NCBI GenBank assembly: GCA_022385755.1
Contig: MU278349.1
Span: forward strand, 1,178,001 to 1,242,000
DNA length: 64,000 nucleotides
Reading direction: 5' to 3'
Source: Trametopsis cervina
Lineage: Eukaryota; Basidiomycota; Agaricomycetes; Polyporales; Irpicaceae
A model generated the notes under the pieces. That model was not told where the DNA came from and did not search any database. It saw only the letters and a program-made list of their open reading frames with translations. This document shows, piece by piece, positions 11,331 to 23,800 of the stretch. The stretch's first letter is position 1. Every line of letters starts with the position of its first letter. The translations under genes and the position numbers were made by a program.

Positions 11331-13102
11331 ATGTCGCGACGGCAGCCGCCACACTACGTCGACGTTAACCTCGCGCCCGGCGAGTACGAAGAGGAGGTGA
11401 TTAGTGGGACAGGCGAGGGCGACGAGATTATGGAGGACGCACAGGGAGAGGAGGAGGAGGGGTACAGTGAGTGTTGTCGTTTTGTGTGTTGTGTTACGCC
11501 GTTTGCCACTCCCTCCCGACTGTTTTTTTGACCTTCGTTCTGCGTGTGATTGCGATATCTGCGATGCGCACATCGGCTGCGGGCTTCGTGGCGTGCGACG
11601 TGGTGCGTGCGGATGTGCTGATGCGGCGTTTGGACAGGCTCGTCGACGCCGACGTCGACGGTAACGTGGATCAGCTGGTTCTGCTCGCTCCCCGGCCATG
11701 AATACTACTGCGAGGTCACGGAGGACTTCATTGAAGACGATTTCAATCTGACGGGGCTCAACGCCATGGTGCCGTTCTGGAAGGAGGCGATGGAGATGGT
11801 GCTCGACGTTGAACCAGGTGCGTGTCCTGTCTCTGCGAGTGTTGTCGTTTATCAATCAGCTGCTTACGCTGTAAAGAAGATGAAGAGACAAACAAGATTC
11901 CGGACGTATCTATCGTGGAGGCCTCTGCGGAACTACTCTACGGACTCGTGCACCAACGATACATTTTGACTCGCATGGGACTTCAAGCTATGGTGCGTGC
12001 ACACTCTTTCTAACTCCGTACAGATCTAAGGATTGACACATCGCGCAGGTCGAGAAATACGAACAGGGTACATTCGGTGCATGCCCGCGCGTGTTCTGCA
12101 GCGGCACGCACGTCGTCCCCTGCGGACGCACAGACATCCCAGGACACGACACCGTCAAGCTCTACTGCCCGAACTGCAGCGACATATACACGCCGCCCAG
12201 CAGCCGCTTCCAAGGCGTCGACGGTAAGCCTCCTCCCCAATCTCTACTACCCTACCGCATCGAGTTGATCGTCGACCGTGCGCAGGTGCGTTCTTCGGTA
12301 CGACGTTCCCACACCTCTTCTTCCAAAGCTACCGAGAGCTGGCGCCTGCTCCGTTCTGGAAGCCAACCTCTGGACATTCGTCGTCACCCACCTCGTCGCG
12401 GAGCCCGTCACCTATCGCCGAAGCGCCAGAGGAGGGCGCGGCGGCCGGTGCGGCTGCTACAGCGCAGGCGGGGGCGGCGGCGAAGCGCGTGAAGGCGCCG
12501 CCGTTCGTGAATCCCAACCCGCACGGCGGACAGAAGCGGCCTGCGGGGCGCGTGTACCAGCCGAAGATCTATGGGTTCAGGGTGAACGAGCAGGCGAAGA
12601 ACGGGCCGCGTATGTTGTGGATGCGGTTGAGGCCGCAGGACCCGGAGGAACTGGATATGGTCGATTGGAGGGGGAGGTTCTATGATGATGAGGACGATGA
12701 GTATGATCACGAGGATGGGGCGGGCGAGGATAGGCCGATGGAGGACTTTGATCCTGTGAGTGCCTCCCTGTTCGTGTGATGTGTTATGAACCGCGGCTGA
12801 CGGTGGGTGTTGGACAGGATGGGAATGATGATGATGACGAGGAGGAAGAGGAGGAAGAGGAAGAAGAATCGCGAGCAGCGTACCCTGCGCAGGGCAGGAC
12901 GCGTGCAGACTTCGGTGCGCCATCCCAGTCGCCGCCGTCCAGCGCGCCACCGCGCACGCCGCGGGACTCGGGCAGCCCGATCGTCGCGTCGTCGTTCGGC
13001 ATCGGCAACGTCGGGCGGGGGAAGGTAGACCACAGGGCTGAGATGAAAAGCATGATGCAGTGGGCTGCGGCGGCGAGGGTCGTGTCTGCTGGAAACGTCT
13101 GA
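11331..13102 (+). CDS. CKB1: Casein kinase 2 regulatory (beta) subunit
   Basis: Regulatory subunit of protein kinase CK2, which dimerises through a zinc finger and docks the catalytic subunits. Exons: 11331-11466, 11638-11817, 11880-11992, 12049-12223, 12286-12755, 12818-13102. Core motifs are [48 protein letters not shown] and the four-Cys zinc site formed by CPRVFC and YCPNC. The distal [10 protein letters not shown] strand is also present. A roughly 60-residue Pro/Ala-rich insert separates [10 protein letters not shown] from that strand. The C-terminus is extended by well over 100 residues, including a run of about 14 acidic residues near 12829-12869. The first intron (171 nt) is longer than most here. 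The S-Y start ([12 protein letters not shown]) is the first in-frame ATG giving a fungal-like acidic N-terminus. Confidence 0.95.
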
Positions 13103-13676
13103 GTGGTGTGTAGTGGATGTTATGTTTCTTTCTCATTCTCTGTGATACTCTTCTCTCTCCCAAGTAGTGCGACGTGAGACGGTCGAACAACTAATTCGTT
13201 GTGTGTGAGGTTTGTGATCTATACCCGCTTGTTTTTGCTTGCGTATGTGTGCGGGGGACGTCACGTCCGATGAGATGCGTTGGTGAAGGGTACTGTACGC
13301 TGGCCAGTGGCATACTAAATATCCCTGCTTGGTTCCTGCCTACTTCCCGGGGCATGAGCAGTCAGACAGTAAGTGGAGTATATTCATCTAACGCGATCTA
13401 TCATCGTCAATCTTGGTACAGAAGTACTCAATACATGCTACTTAAGCTATGAGGAACCCGAGGACAAATTCGTACTGAATATGGAGCGTCTAATACCGAC
13501 GGGCGTGAGAACATCCCGATTTCTACTTAATCTGGCAAAAAGTGTTATGTAATGCAGAGCTATACAGGAGCAAGCCACCCAACAGAAGCACGTGCTCTCC
13601 CCATCAGGATTCAGGACCCCCTCGCCGCCGCGCAAGACCTCAAGCACACCGCACGCCCCGTCAAGACACAAGCAAA
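13103..13676. other. Intergenic, CK2 beta to eL36
   Basis: 574-nt tandem spacer. It contains a near-palindromic gacgtcacgtc (13257-13267), resembling an ATF/CREB-type site, about 410 nt upstream of eL36. No gene seen. Confidence 0.4.
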
Positions 13677-14196
13677 ATGGCCCGCACCAGTGCGTACATT
13701 CCCTCCCTACCTCGTCACTATGCTCGTAAGATCTAGGATTGCATGCTGACTATTGGTATGGTGATTTTACAGACCTCCGAGTCGGCCTGAACAAGGGCCA
13801 CCCCACGACGCCGATTGAGCAGGCACCGAAACCGAGCCACCGTAAGGGTGTTACCTCGACACGCACGAAGTTTGTGCGCTCGATTATCCGGGAGGTTGCT
13901 GGATTCTCGCCGTACGAGAGGCGTGTTATGGAGTTGTTGAGGAACTCCAAGGTGCGCTTGTTTTCGCCACTTTTTACTGAAACTTTGAACTGACAATATT
14001 GCTGCACTCGTATAGGATAAGAAGGCGAGGAAGCTGACTAAGAAGAGGGTGCGCATTTCTCTGTGCTCAAGCATGCAAAAAGTGTGATATTGATTTTACG
14101 TTTTGTCTGTCACAGCTCGGCACGCTCCTGCGCTCGAAGCGCAAGTTGGAGGAGCTCGGCACGGTCATCCAGGAGAGCAGGAGGGCAGGTCACTAA
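13677..14196 (+). CDS. RPL36: 60S ribosomal protein eL36
   Basis: Large-subunit cytosolic ribosomal protein of about 104 residues. Four exons: 13677-13689, 13773-13951, 14016-14048 and 14116-14196. The first coding exon is only 13 nt (Met-Ala-Arg-Thr plus one base), an intron-just-after-ATG layout common in fungal ribosomal genes. Hallmarks are [31 protein letters not shown] and the basic C-terminus ending ESRRAGH. All introns are short with good GT and AG ends. No snoRNA-like boxes were seen in the introns. Confidence 0.96.
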
Positions 14197-15240
14197 AAGC
14201 AGCGTGCGATCGCACCGCCCGTCGACTTTTCATGGCTCTATGGACTGTACCTATATGCTGCGCACCATGCATTCTCTGTTTTCGATGCCGCTGTGATAAT
14301 CATGCAACAACATCCATGTATGGACCGGTCCGGGTGCGGACGTGGGAGTGTGGCGGATGAGTGTGCGACGATAACACGGTGCATTGCAGAATGGATGGCG
14401 ACAGGCTGTTGCGCTTCTCTTGATATCATGCTGCGAGACAAGCACCGACAGATGCTAGAAGCGTATACCTCAGGGGGTGAGTGCTATTGTGTACGAATGT
14501 CTGGAATGTCAACGGGAGTCACGACATCGGATACGATGTTGTGCTCGTTGCAATTGCCGGGCAGCTGGTCTGAGCAGGATGAGATTGAGACCCGGGGTCG
14601 GATGAGCAACGGGAGTGTTGATTGATCAGTAATCATGAGCGTTGATCTATCGTGGTCGATATCCCGGTGAGGACGTGATTAGACGATGACTGATGAGAGA
14701 CACCGGGGAGCGTGAACAGCTGAGTGAACCCAGGCGTCGATGCCGGTCCCACGACGTTCGATGTCTGTGCTCTCGATCGCTCTAGGACACCACAGTGGCC
14801 ACAGCTACGTCGGTGGATGCTGTCAGTATGCAGCTACAGCAGCCGCAGACACTACGCAGTCGTGGTCGGCGCGGTCATCCGTTGCGTTCGTGGCTCTGAT
14901 GCTGCGGTCGATGAGCACAACGGAGGCGATGGCAGAGGGCCCGACGGAGGCTGAGTCATTCGGGCGAGTCAGCCGTTGCACGCGGGGCTTGATGCCGACG
15001 CCAAACCACCGGGGATTTCGCTTAGCTAATCACGCTTTTACGTGTTTCTGGTGAGAACGCAGCTGATCGCCGCCCGCAGCCGAGGGAGCGCTCCGGCCAA
15101 TGAGCTTGATTTGAGCGGCTGTGAGAACTGGTCAAGAGGCGTCCAACGCGCATGCCCGGCGTGAGCCTCATCCTTTCTTTTCCTCCTGCGACGTCCTGCG
15201 CCCGCCCTCGCCCGAGTGTGCCTCTGCTCTTAAACACCCC
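14197..15240. other. Intergenic, eL36 to VTT gene
   Basis: About 1 kb without a supported gene. Small frames exist but have Arg/Ser-rich, unstructured composition and no splice context. A CCAAT box at 15097-15101 lies about 140 nt upstream of the next start codon. Confidence 0.45.
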
Positions 15241-16780
15241 ATGGCCAGCCTCTCGCCTCCACCACCTAACAGAAGCCGCGCATCGTCCACCAGCCTCCGC
15301 CCGCCTCTCACCCTCAACTCGTGTGCCCCTCGCAAGAGGTCCAACTCTGAGCTGCCACAACCAGTCCTCTCCCCCATCCCGCCCACACCGGCGCCGGACA
15401 GCGCACGGCCCTCCATGGACAAGATAATGGCGACAGAGCTGGAGATGGACATACCCGCGCACGCGCACGCGGCGACAGCGACCTTTGCAGAGTTTTACTC
15501 GCGCTTCATCCGTCTCCTGCGGATATCGCACAAGGAGTCGCTAATGGACTCAACGCCGTCGTCCCCCCGACAGAGCCGTTCCAGTTTCAGCGAAGACGAC
15601 TCGATCCTCCCCATCTCATCACCAGTCGTCTCAACGTTTGGCGATGCCGTCTCAGAGAAGCCCTCGGCTAAATCAACATCAGTCTGGCAAGGCTCGCCAT
15701 CAGTGAGTGTCAATTTGTTCCCATTCTTTTCGGATGGAATAACACTGACTTTTCTGCTCGCGTCTCTAGGTTCACACGCCTGTTTTCTTTGTGATTGCTC
15801 TATTGCCGCTGTCTACCGCGCTGTTGTTGTTCTGCATGTACACCCTCCCTATCACGAATTCCTGGCCCCGGAATTTGACAGATCTCGCGCAAATGGGTCG
15901 CGAACTGCACGGGTACTCGCAAAGCGGCTGGGGATCCATGTTTCATGTTATTGGTGTCCTCTCTGTGGTGGTTGTATGGAACCACGCGTGGTCAATACCT
16001 GGTAGCGTGCTCTGGGTACGCATTTTTTCCAGTTGTCGTGTGACTGGCGCGGTTTGACTAATTTGTGTTTCTCGCTGTTAGAACGTCCTCGCAGGCGCAT
16101 TATTCTCACCGTGGCTTGCTACCGTTTTACTCACGCTCCTGACCACCGTGGGTTCCATCTGCGCGAGTCTCCTCTCTGCTCCGTTGGCGCCCTTCTTGGT
16201 CAAAGTCTTCCCGCGCGCCCTGGATCTTACCCGCACTGCCATCGAGGGCGCCGCGACGGATGAGAAACCTAAGTCTGCTGCATGGGTGCGCCTGTCTGTG
16301 CTCCGGCTCATCGGCATTGTTCCGTGGTCGGGCATTAACATCGCGTGCGGCGTCTGCGGGGTCGCTCTCGGAGATTGCTTTTTGGGTTCCTTTATTGGTT
16401 CAATGCCCTGGACTGCGGTGACCTGCCAGATCGGGGACATTCTGCAAACCGTGGCATCGACGCCTTCACCCAATCCGAGGACCGTACAGGATCTCCTCGC
16501 CTCTCCCGATATTATTTTCAAGCTTATTTTCCTTACCGTATTGTCGCTTGCTCCGATCTTGGGCCGTGGTTACCTTTCCGCATGGATGTCCTCATCAACA
16601 GGTGCATCTGTCAAAGCGGAAATGGAGGAACTTGACGCGAGGGACGACCGCGTTTCGCGATGGGCATGGATCAAGGATTGGCGTGAGAGGATACGCGTTC
16701 CATCACGGTCACGGGGTCGTGGAGCGATGGAACGTGAACTGAAGGAGCTTCGGGATGAGAAGCTCAGCCTCGGTTTCTGA
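15241..16780 (+). CDS. VTT-domain (DedA/TVP38/TMEM41-like) membrane protein
   Basis: Multi-pass membrane protein with a VTT (SNARE-associated Golgi/DedA) domain. Relatives act in Golgi and ER membranes, and several scramble lipids. Exons: 15241-15702, 15770-16015, 16082-16780. A Ser/Pro-rich cytosolic N-terminus of about 150 residues precedes a helix around VFFVIALLPLSTALLLFCMY. The VTT core then contains GSVLWNVLAGALFSPWLA and the re-entrant signature VLRLIGIVPWSGINIACGVC, followed by LGDCFLGSFIGSMPWTAVTC. A last helix and a charged C-terminal tail (WIKDWRERIRVPSRSRGRG) follow. The chosen start is the first ATG giving MASLSPPP; an in-frame ATG at 15121 would add 40 residues and cannot be excluded. 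Confidence 0.85.
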
Positions 16781-17877
16781 GCTCCCCCTTCCTCTTCCTC
16801 TTGCGGATCCGACGTTTTCACGCCATGCTTTCGACCCTCTGTTGCAAAATATCCCCCTTCTCGACGATACCTACGCCCTTACCCTAACGCACTCCACGAC
16901 ACCTCATGCAAGGTACACGACAGTCACCACGCCGCCAACTTTGGCAGCATCTAATTTCTTTCATTGCGCACCCTCACAACACACACACACACCCTAGACC
17001 GCATCACACGGACCGTTGCCCACTACTGCTCTGCCATTCGCACACATTTACCCATCCGCTCCTCTCGAAAATTACATTCACGACCACACATAACGATACG
17101 ACTACTCTACGGTACCCTCCCGATAGCTGTGCATCCGTCGATGTACGCTGTATATCCCTAATCCGCGCCCGCACACCCCGATATTTCGCCTGTGCTATAC
17201 TAGAGACTGCTTTCTAGGATATATTCTTTTGCATATCGCATTCGACTGTCCATCCCATCTTTTTCGCTTTTCGATTTTTGCTTCCATGATTCTTTTCTCC
17301 CTCATTTTTGCCACTGACTGGTCTGTTGCATAATTTCTCCCATCTTTTTCTCTGTCGCTGTATATGTGCTCTGCAATTTGGAATGGGGGTAATCACAGGA
17401 GGTATAACTGTTAAATATATAGAAGATTTGGAAACGGTACTAAGCTGCGTCGGTGATGAATGAGGTGTTCATATCGCACTTAAGCAGACGGCGTGCATGA
17501 GATGAACGGGGATTTTCATTGTACAAATTGGATGCCGGTGGGGATCAGACAGGGCGACGTCAACAACTCATGAACGCAAATTAGGCTCCGGGGTTTTATA
17601 CTGACGCCGGCGCTGCATCGCAATGGTCGGACGCGCCGTGTGCGCCATGTACATGACCACCATCTCTGCCCGTCCTGCTGTCGCTGTCAGCAGCCAACTC
17701 GACACGTCTACATGAGACACAACTTCCTACACACAGAGCAGTAACATCAACGTTTCTGGAGGCTCATCCTCCGACACCCCACACCGGGCGTCCCTCGTAC
17801 CCCAAGATAATCTCGAGCGACCTCAGCGATACCCCCTGCACAACATACCCTCATAATACCCCCCACACCCACTCATT
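16781..17877. other. Intergenic, VTT gene to FMP27
   Basis: 1.1 kb of mostly pyrimidine-rich sequence (for example the T/C-rich stretch 17225-17345) and short CA repeats near 16978-16995. It is probably the 3' UTR of the VTT gene and the FMP27 promoter. No gene seen. Confidence 0.45.
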
Positions 17878-20800
17878 ATGACATCGACACTCTCCTTCGT
17901 CCTGCTCGCGCTCTTCTTCAGTACGCTCATACTGCGTTCACCGCAAGACGGGCTAACAGCGACGCTCATACTATGGGTGCTCCGCCTCACGACGTTCTCT
18001 CTGCTCTTCCGCTCGTTCCTCGGCCCGCGCATCCTCTCCCTCGTCTCGAGCCGTCTGCGCGTGCAGAGCGTGAGCCTGCGCTCGATCCGCGGCGTATATT
18101 TCCGCACGGGCTCTGGCGTCCTGCACGTCGACCGCGTCGGGCTTGCGTACCACCGCCGGCAAGCGCAGAGCGCGGGCCGTTTCTCGATCCGCGTCGAGGG
18201 ACTCCGGCTTGAACTGCTCAAGCCCCAGAAACAACATCGGCGGAAACATGGTCAGAACGGGAATGGGAATGCACACGAAGGTGTTAAGCAGAGCAGGTGG
18301 GGGAAGGCGGCGAAGGGAGTGGGACGGTGGGTCTGGCGCGCGACGCGCACGGTGACGGCGGCGCTGGACCCGTACGCACGGCCTGTGCTGCGCAAAGCCG
18401 TAATATGGGTGTTCAGACTGATGATACGAGCCCTGCCGACGCTGACGCAGGTGCTCGATCTCGACGTAGACTCAGCGGTCGTGACGTCTGTGGCCGTCGT
18501 GCCCGGCGTAGAGCTATCGGTGAACCGGGCGCGGATACGCACGAGCGTGGCGTTCACGCAGCTGGATAACTCGAAGGATGGGGTGTTGGAGGGCGTCCCG
18601 CCGGGATTGGCGAGGCATAGACGGTTTGCGAGCGTCGTGGATTTGAATGCGAGGATTAAGAATAGCTTTAGGAGGACGTTGGGGAGGGCGTGGGGGTCTA
18701 CGCATGTTGCGGCGTCGGTCACGGTGGAGGTGGGCGAGGTCGCGTGCCTTGCGACGAGGGAATTGGTGGCGCAGGTGAAGGGAGTTGTAAGCGGTCAGTC
18801 GGCTCGTTCTGTGTGGCGGCACACGACGAGAGCTCATTACTTGCTTTGATAGAGGACTTCGCGCCGAAACGCAGTTTCTTGAGCGCACCAAATATCAAGT
18901 TCTCGACCTCAGTGCGTCTGGACCCACGACAACAGATCGAGCGGCACGGTCTAGAGGTCTCGCTCAGTGCCGGTGCCATGAGTATAGATGTGGACCTCCT
19001 GCAGTATGTGCTGAAGACAGTAAAGCAGAATACGGCAGTGCCGGAGGATAGCATGCCTATGAGTCCCCTCTCCCCCGAACTCACGTCCACGCCTATCAGC
19101 CCGCCCATGTTGACGACCAGTCCGCCGCTATCACCGCGTTCATCGAGAATAGGATGGGCTTCGCCTGTGTCTCCCACCTCGCCCTTGATGGGGGCTCTGT
19201 CCGTGCGTATAATCTTATCATATGTCATACCTATGTCAGTCGCCGAAAACTTTATCTTTATTCACCGCTTCCTTTTCACAGGCCCGGTTCCGCTGGATGC
19301 AGAAACATCAGTCCGCCAAGAGACTGCGTACCCTACAGATGAAGGTATGTTAATGTTCCTATGACGTATTCCAAGACATTCCGGTTTATGAAATTAACAC
19401 TAATTCTAATTATCTGATAAGACGGGTCTGTCCATTGTCAAAGTCATCAATGTTGAACTGGCGAGCGTGACGGTGATGCATAGTGGTCCGTTGAAGGAGG
19501 AGCCACTGGCGGGGACGTATCGCGCGTGTTTGAAGAAGGTGTCGTTCACTGCGACACTCAGTCATCCGGACCGCGTCCCCCTGCACCGCGAATGGCTTGG
19601 ACGCACGAGCGCGCCCGGAGATCCGCTCGTTGCCGACGTGTACGCTGTCAACCTCGGCATTCAGCAGTTCTCGTTGGACAGGATACGCAGAGGAAGTGTG
19701 GAGGGACATTTGCGCGTGGTAGAACTGGGACCGATAGACGTTGCTGTGCTGACTTCGCAGTGGCCGACGCCCTGGCTACAAGGCCCTGAGTTCCTCTGTG
19801 GCGACCCGAACGCGCAGTTCCTTGTTGTACGGGTGTCGCTTGGGTCGTTGGAGATTACGGAGCGTCTGGAGGTGATCTCGGAACTGCTGAAGAAGAAACG
19901 GGCGCCCAAGCCTCCTACTACTGAACGTCATGCTTTGCTTCCCCCGATTCTCTCGCCTGTTCCTAGACTGGTGTTCGGACTGCACCTTGGCCCTGTGTCC
20001 GTACGGCTGCTGTCGTCAGGATCAGTAGACTGTGAACCATTCGCGCTGGAGACGAGGACCGACGGGCTCGTTGTCTCTGCAGAGACAAAATTCCGCGTCG
20101 TGCCCGACCACAAGACCGACAAGATTCCCGCAGAACACGACAGACCACGTCTGCAGATGCCGATCCACATCAGTGCAGAATTGCAGCGTACGTTCGTCAA
20201 CGTGAACACCGCGCAGGAATGCGCGATCGACGAGCCGCACAGCACCCTCGGCGCGAACGTGTACCCCGGCGAACCGATCCTCTCGCTGGATACGGTGCGC
20301 GTGTGCGGGAACGGGCATGCGATAGGCGAGATGGCGGACGAGGTTGCGGGCGGGGTAACGATCGACGTTTCGTCTGCATTCATGGATATGCACCTCTCGG
20401 CGGACGCGCTGTCGGTGGAGCTGTGGCAGCCCGACGCCGTTGCGTGTCTTCGTTCCATCCTGGTCGCTCTCAAACAAGAACCTGAACAAATCCCTACGGA
20501 ACCGCCTCCCCCGAAATACCTGCTGAGCCAGCTTCCTTCAAACGTCGCCCTATCGTTTGCGCTCTCCCGCTTCATGGTGTTCGTCACGAGCCCCGACCTT
20601 GCCCCCGACGAAGAACTGAACATCTCGCGCGGTGTCGCTTTTCATATGGGTCTCTCGGTGCACTACTGCTCGCTCCGCGAAAGGCTGCGCATGGGCTTTG
20701 GCGACGTTCTCGCACGGACGCAACGGAGGCTGTTGTTGTCGTTGCCGACGGAGCTGCTCGCGACCGCGGCGGGCGGGTCAAGCGCGTCTGCGATGTCGCA

Positions 20801-23800
20801 GTCCGAGAGGGCACTCGTCCAGGTCGCAGTTTGGGACGCGGCGTTCCGCGATGCACTATCTACGCGTTATGTTGCGGACGATCCGTTTGGTATCGGCGAT
20901 ATGAGCGAGGATTATAGGTCGCAAGAGTACTTGAGAATAGACCAGATCATCGCGGGCGTTGTGCTCTCGGGAAGGAGAGTCAATGGACTGCCTGTACGGG
21001 AGTCGAAGGACGACTGTGCTATTTCTGTTGCTGTGACGCGGGTCAAGGGATACGTCCATCTGGCGCATGCATACAACCTGCTATTGGCGGTTCAAGGTAT
21101 CAAGTCGCTGTTGCCACCGAAGGTAGAGAGGATGCAGCCTGTTCAGACTAGCCCACCTACATTGACGGTGGTCATGCAATGTGACTTGGAACGCGTGCAG
21201 GTCATATGGGAGTTCCCTCTGCGCATGAAGCTGTACACACGAATCGCAAACTTTTCGGTGCAACGTCCCCTGGATGGCAGCCTGAAGGTCAACTGGAGCA
21301 GCGTCGTTTTAGCCGTACCTGTAGATGTGGAGCGCGATGGACACACGAGCAAGAAATGGGAAGAGATGGGCCGTCTGATGAAGTGGAGGGTGGAGATCCG
21401 ACCGCAGCTTACGCCTGTTTCGATCATCGCGTACGGGGACACAGCGAAGATCCGTATTCCGTTCGACTACGTGCTGGCCGACCTCATTCTGGACGTCAAC
21501 GCGTCGATCAAGTGCATGAAGCACCTTGTGCGGATGGTGCCCACGGGGAGGTTTGCGAATCCCCCACCGCCTGAGGCAGAGGAGGCGAAGAGGATGCCGG
21601 ATCTGTCTTTGCAGGTTGGAAGGCTGACTGTAGAGGCTGCAGATGACAGCTTCGAGGTGCGACTCGGTACGATCTGGCGGGCAGGCTTCGCCGCGGCGCG
21701 ATTGAGAGCTGAACGAGACGAGGCGTTCCAGGCCAAGGCGGATACGATTGTGGCCGCCGACAGCGAAGAGCCTTCGACACCATCGAACGGTGTCGGCTCT
21801 GAATTCCAGTTCACAGCGCAGCATTCAGTGTCCATTGAGGATGCCCGTCGACGACTGAACGAGGTCCACGCTGGTGTTTGGAAATCACGGATTCGTCAGG
21901 CGCGAGGACAGCAAGCGCAGCGACAACATGCCCGTGATGGAAAATCTGCGACGGACCCGTTATACGAAGCCGCGGATGAGTTGGTGGATCTTAGCCCTCC
22001 GCCCCCCGAGCCGCCACTGGCGCGTCTCGCATTCGACGGGCTCTTGGTACACCTGAAAGCACCGTCTTTCCCGCCTGCGCAGCTCCCAGACTTCTTGTAC
22101 CGCGAAGGAAGTGGCTTGCCGAAGGACACACAGTACTCGCTCCTCGTTCCTATGCATCTCACGTTCTCAGCATCTTCCCTTCGAGTCGATTGTCGCGAAT
22201 ATCCGCTTCCCATGGTCAACATTCCGGCTCACTCCAACAAGAAGATCCCTGGGCTTGTGTTCGACAGCGACGTCGTCATCGCGGAAGAGATGGGCAGCGA
22301 CAACTCCGTCGAGTGGATAGACTGTGCCATCGTCAAACCCCATACGGGCGTGCATGGCGCAAGTCCTCTTTACGTCGCTATCCCGAAGACGATCATGCCC
22401 GTAAAGAGCTACGCGAACCCGATCATTCGTGTCAAGACGGACGACGTGACGGACTTGGCGTGGGGTGTCAGTTATCAGCCCGTTACGCAGGACCTCATGC
22501 GTGTCATCGATACGCTGTCGCATGCTCCTCGTGATAGGTCGCCGCCGGTAGGGTTCTGGGACAAGGTACGTCCTTGTTCGCTTGTGAGGCAGTTCTATCA
22601 ACTGAGCGGTCGGCTACCGATAGCTGAGGCTTATCTTCCACTGGCGATTCCGCGTGCTGTTCGAGAATGAGGTGCATCTACATATGAAAGGTCAGTGCTA
22701 GCCCGTCCGTTGTGTACCCTGTTGTAATTCTCACCTTAGGTTCAAACAACCCGCACTCGCTGAGAGAGAAAGGCTCCGGCTTCGCTCTTTGCTGGAAAGG
22801 AAACCCTCAACTTCTTATTGGGCAACAGAACGATCAGAACGAGCTCGTACAGATGCTGAGTGATTCGATGCTTATTATCATTCCAAAGTGAGTTGCCCCT
22901 CGGCAAGCGTTCGCAAGCGTTAACCTCTCGATAGCATCGAGCATTCCTACGGAGAGACTTCTGTTATGAAGACGCCAGGCGCCAAACCACGTCTGAAACG
23001 GACCTCGAAGCCTAACAAAGTCTGTGCCAAGTTCGATTCCGGTGCCCGATTCGGTGTTGGGGTTGTCTTAGAACGCGCATGTGGGACAGATTGTACGAAG
23101 GGATGTCAGGGGGATGCTTTCCATCGGGATTGCCGCTTCTTTGACTTCCGACCGCATTATGAAGTGAAGCTTGAGAAGAAGGCTCAGAAACCGGATGAGA
23201 AGGTAAAATCGGCTCTTTATTATCAGCCTGCAGTCGACTGACGACACTTCAGACCGCGGACGACTCGTACAACGGTTTCCGTTCCGACTTCATTCATATG
23301 TCCATCTCACTTACGTCTTCCCTACACGGCGATACTGGGAGGAATAGCAGCATTCATCTCTCGCCCGCGGTCTTCGCACACTTCTGGTCGTGGTGGGGCC
23401 TGTTCGGTCCGCAGTCTCTGCCCATACGCCAAGGCCGCCGGTACAAGCACAAGCGACCGATCTCACCCAAATTCGGCAGGCATCTTGCAACTCTCAAGTA
23501 CAAGTTCGATATACCTGGGCTCTTCTTGACGCACACATACCGCGATGAGTCGAAGGATACGTGGGCGGACGGCGTCACGCCCATCTTGGGAGTCAAAGCA
23601 AAAATTGGCCACTTCACCGCAGATCTGCATCAGCGAGCTCAGGAGGTCACTATCACTACGGCCAAAGGCGTCAAAACTGTCATCAATAAAAAATTCTATG
23701 CCGTGGAGGTGGTGATGGTGGAGGTAGAGCTAAGGGCTTTGCTGGCTGTATTTACCGATCCACTCAAGCTACAAGTTCCCATCGAAGCTACACATGTAGA

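Noticed and set aside
14680..14725. C/D snoRNA-like boxes (ctgatga ... ctga)
   Set aside because: The C box lacks the purine start, the spacing to the D box is too short, and no terminal stem was seen.
15121..15240. N-terminal extension of the VTT protein from an ATG at 15121
   Set aside because: The extra 40 residues are low complexity, and the ATG at 15241 gives a more typical start; kept as an alternative only.
16978..16995. CA microsatellite as a regulatory or mobile feature
   Set aside because: Too short; an ordinary simple repeat.
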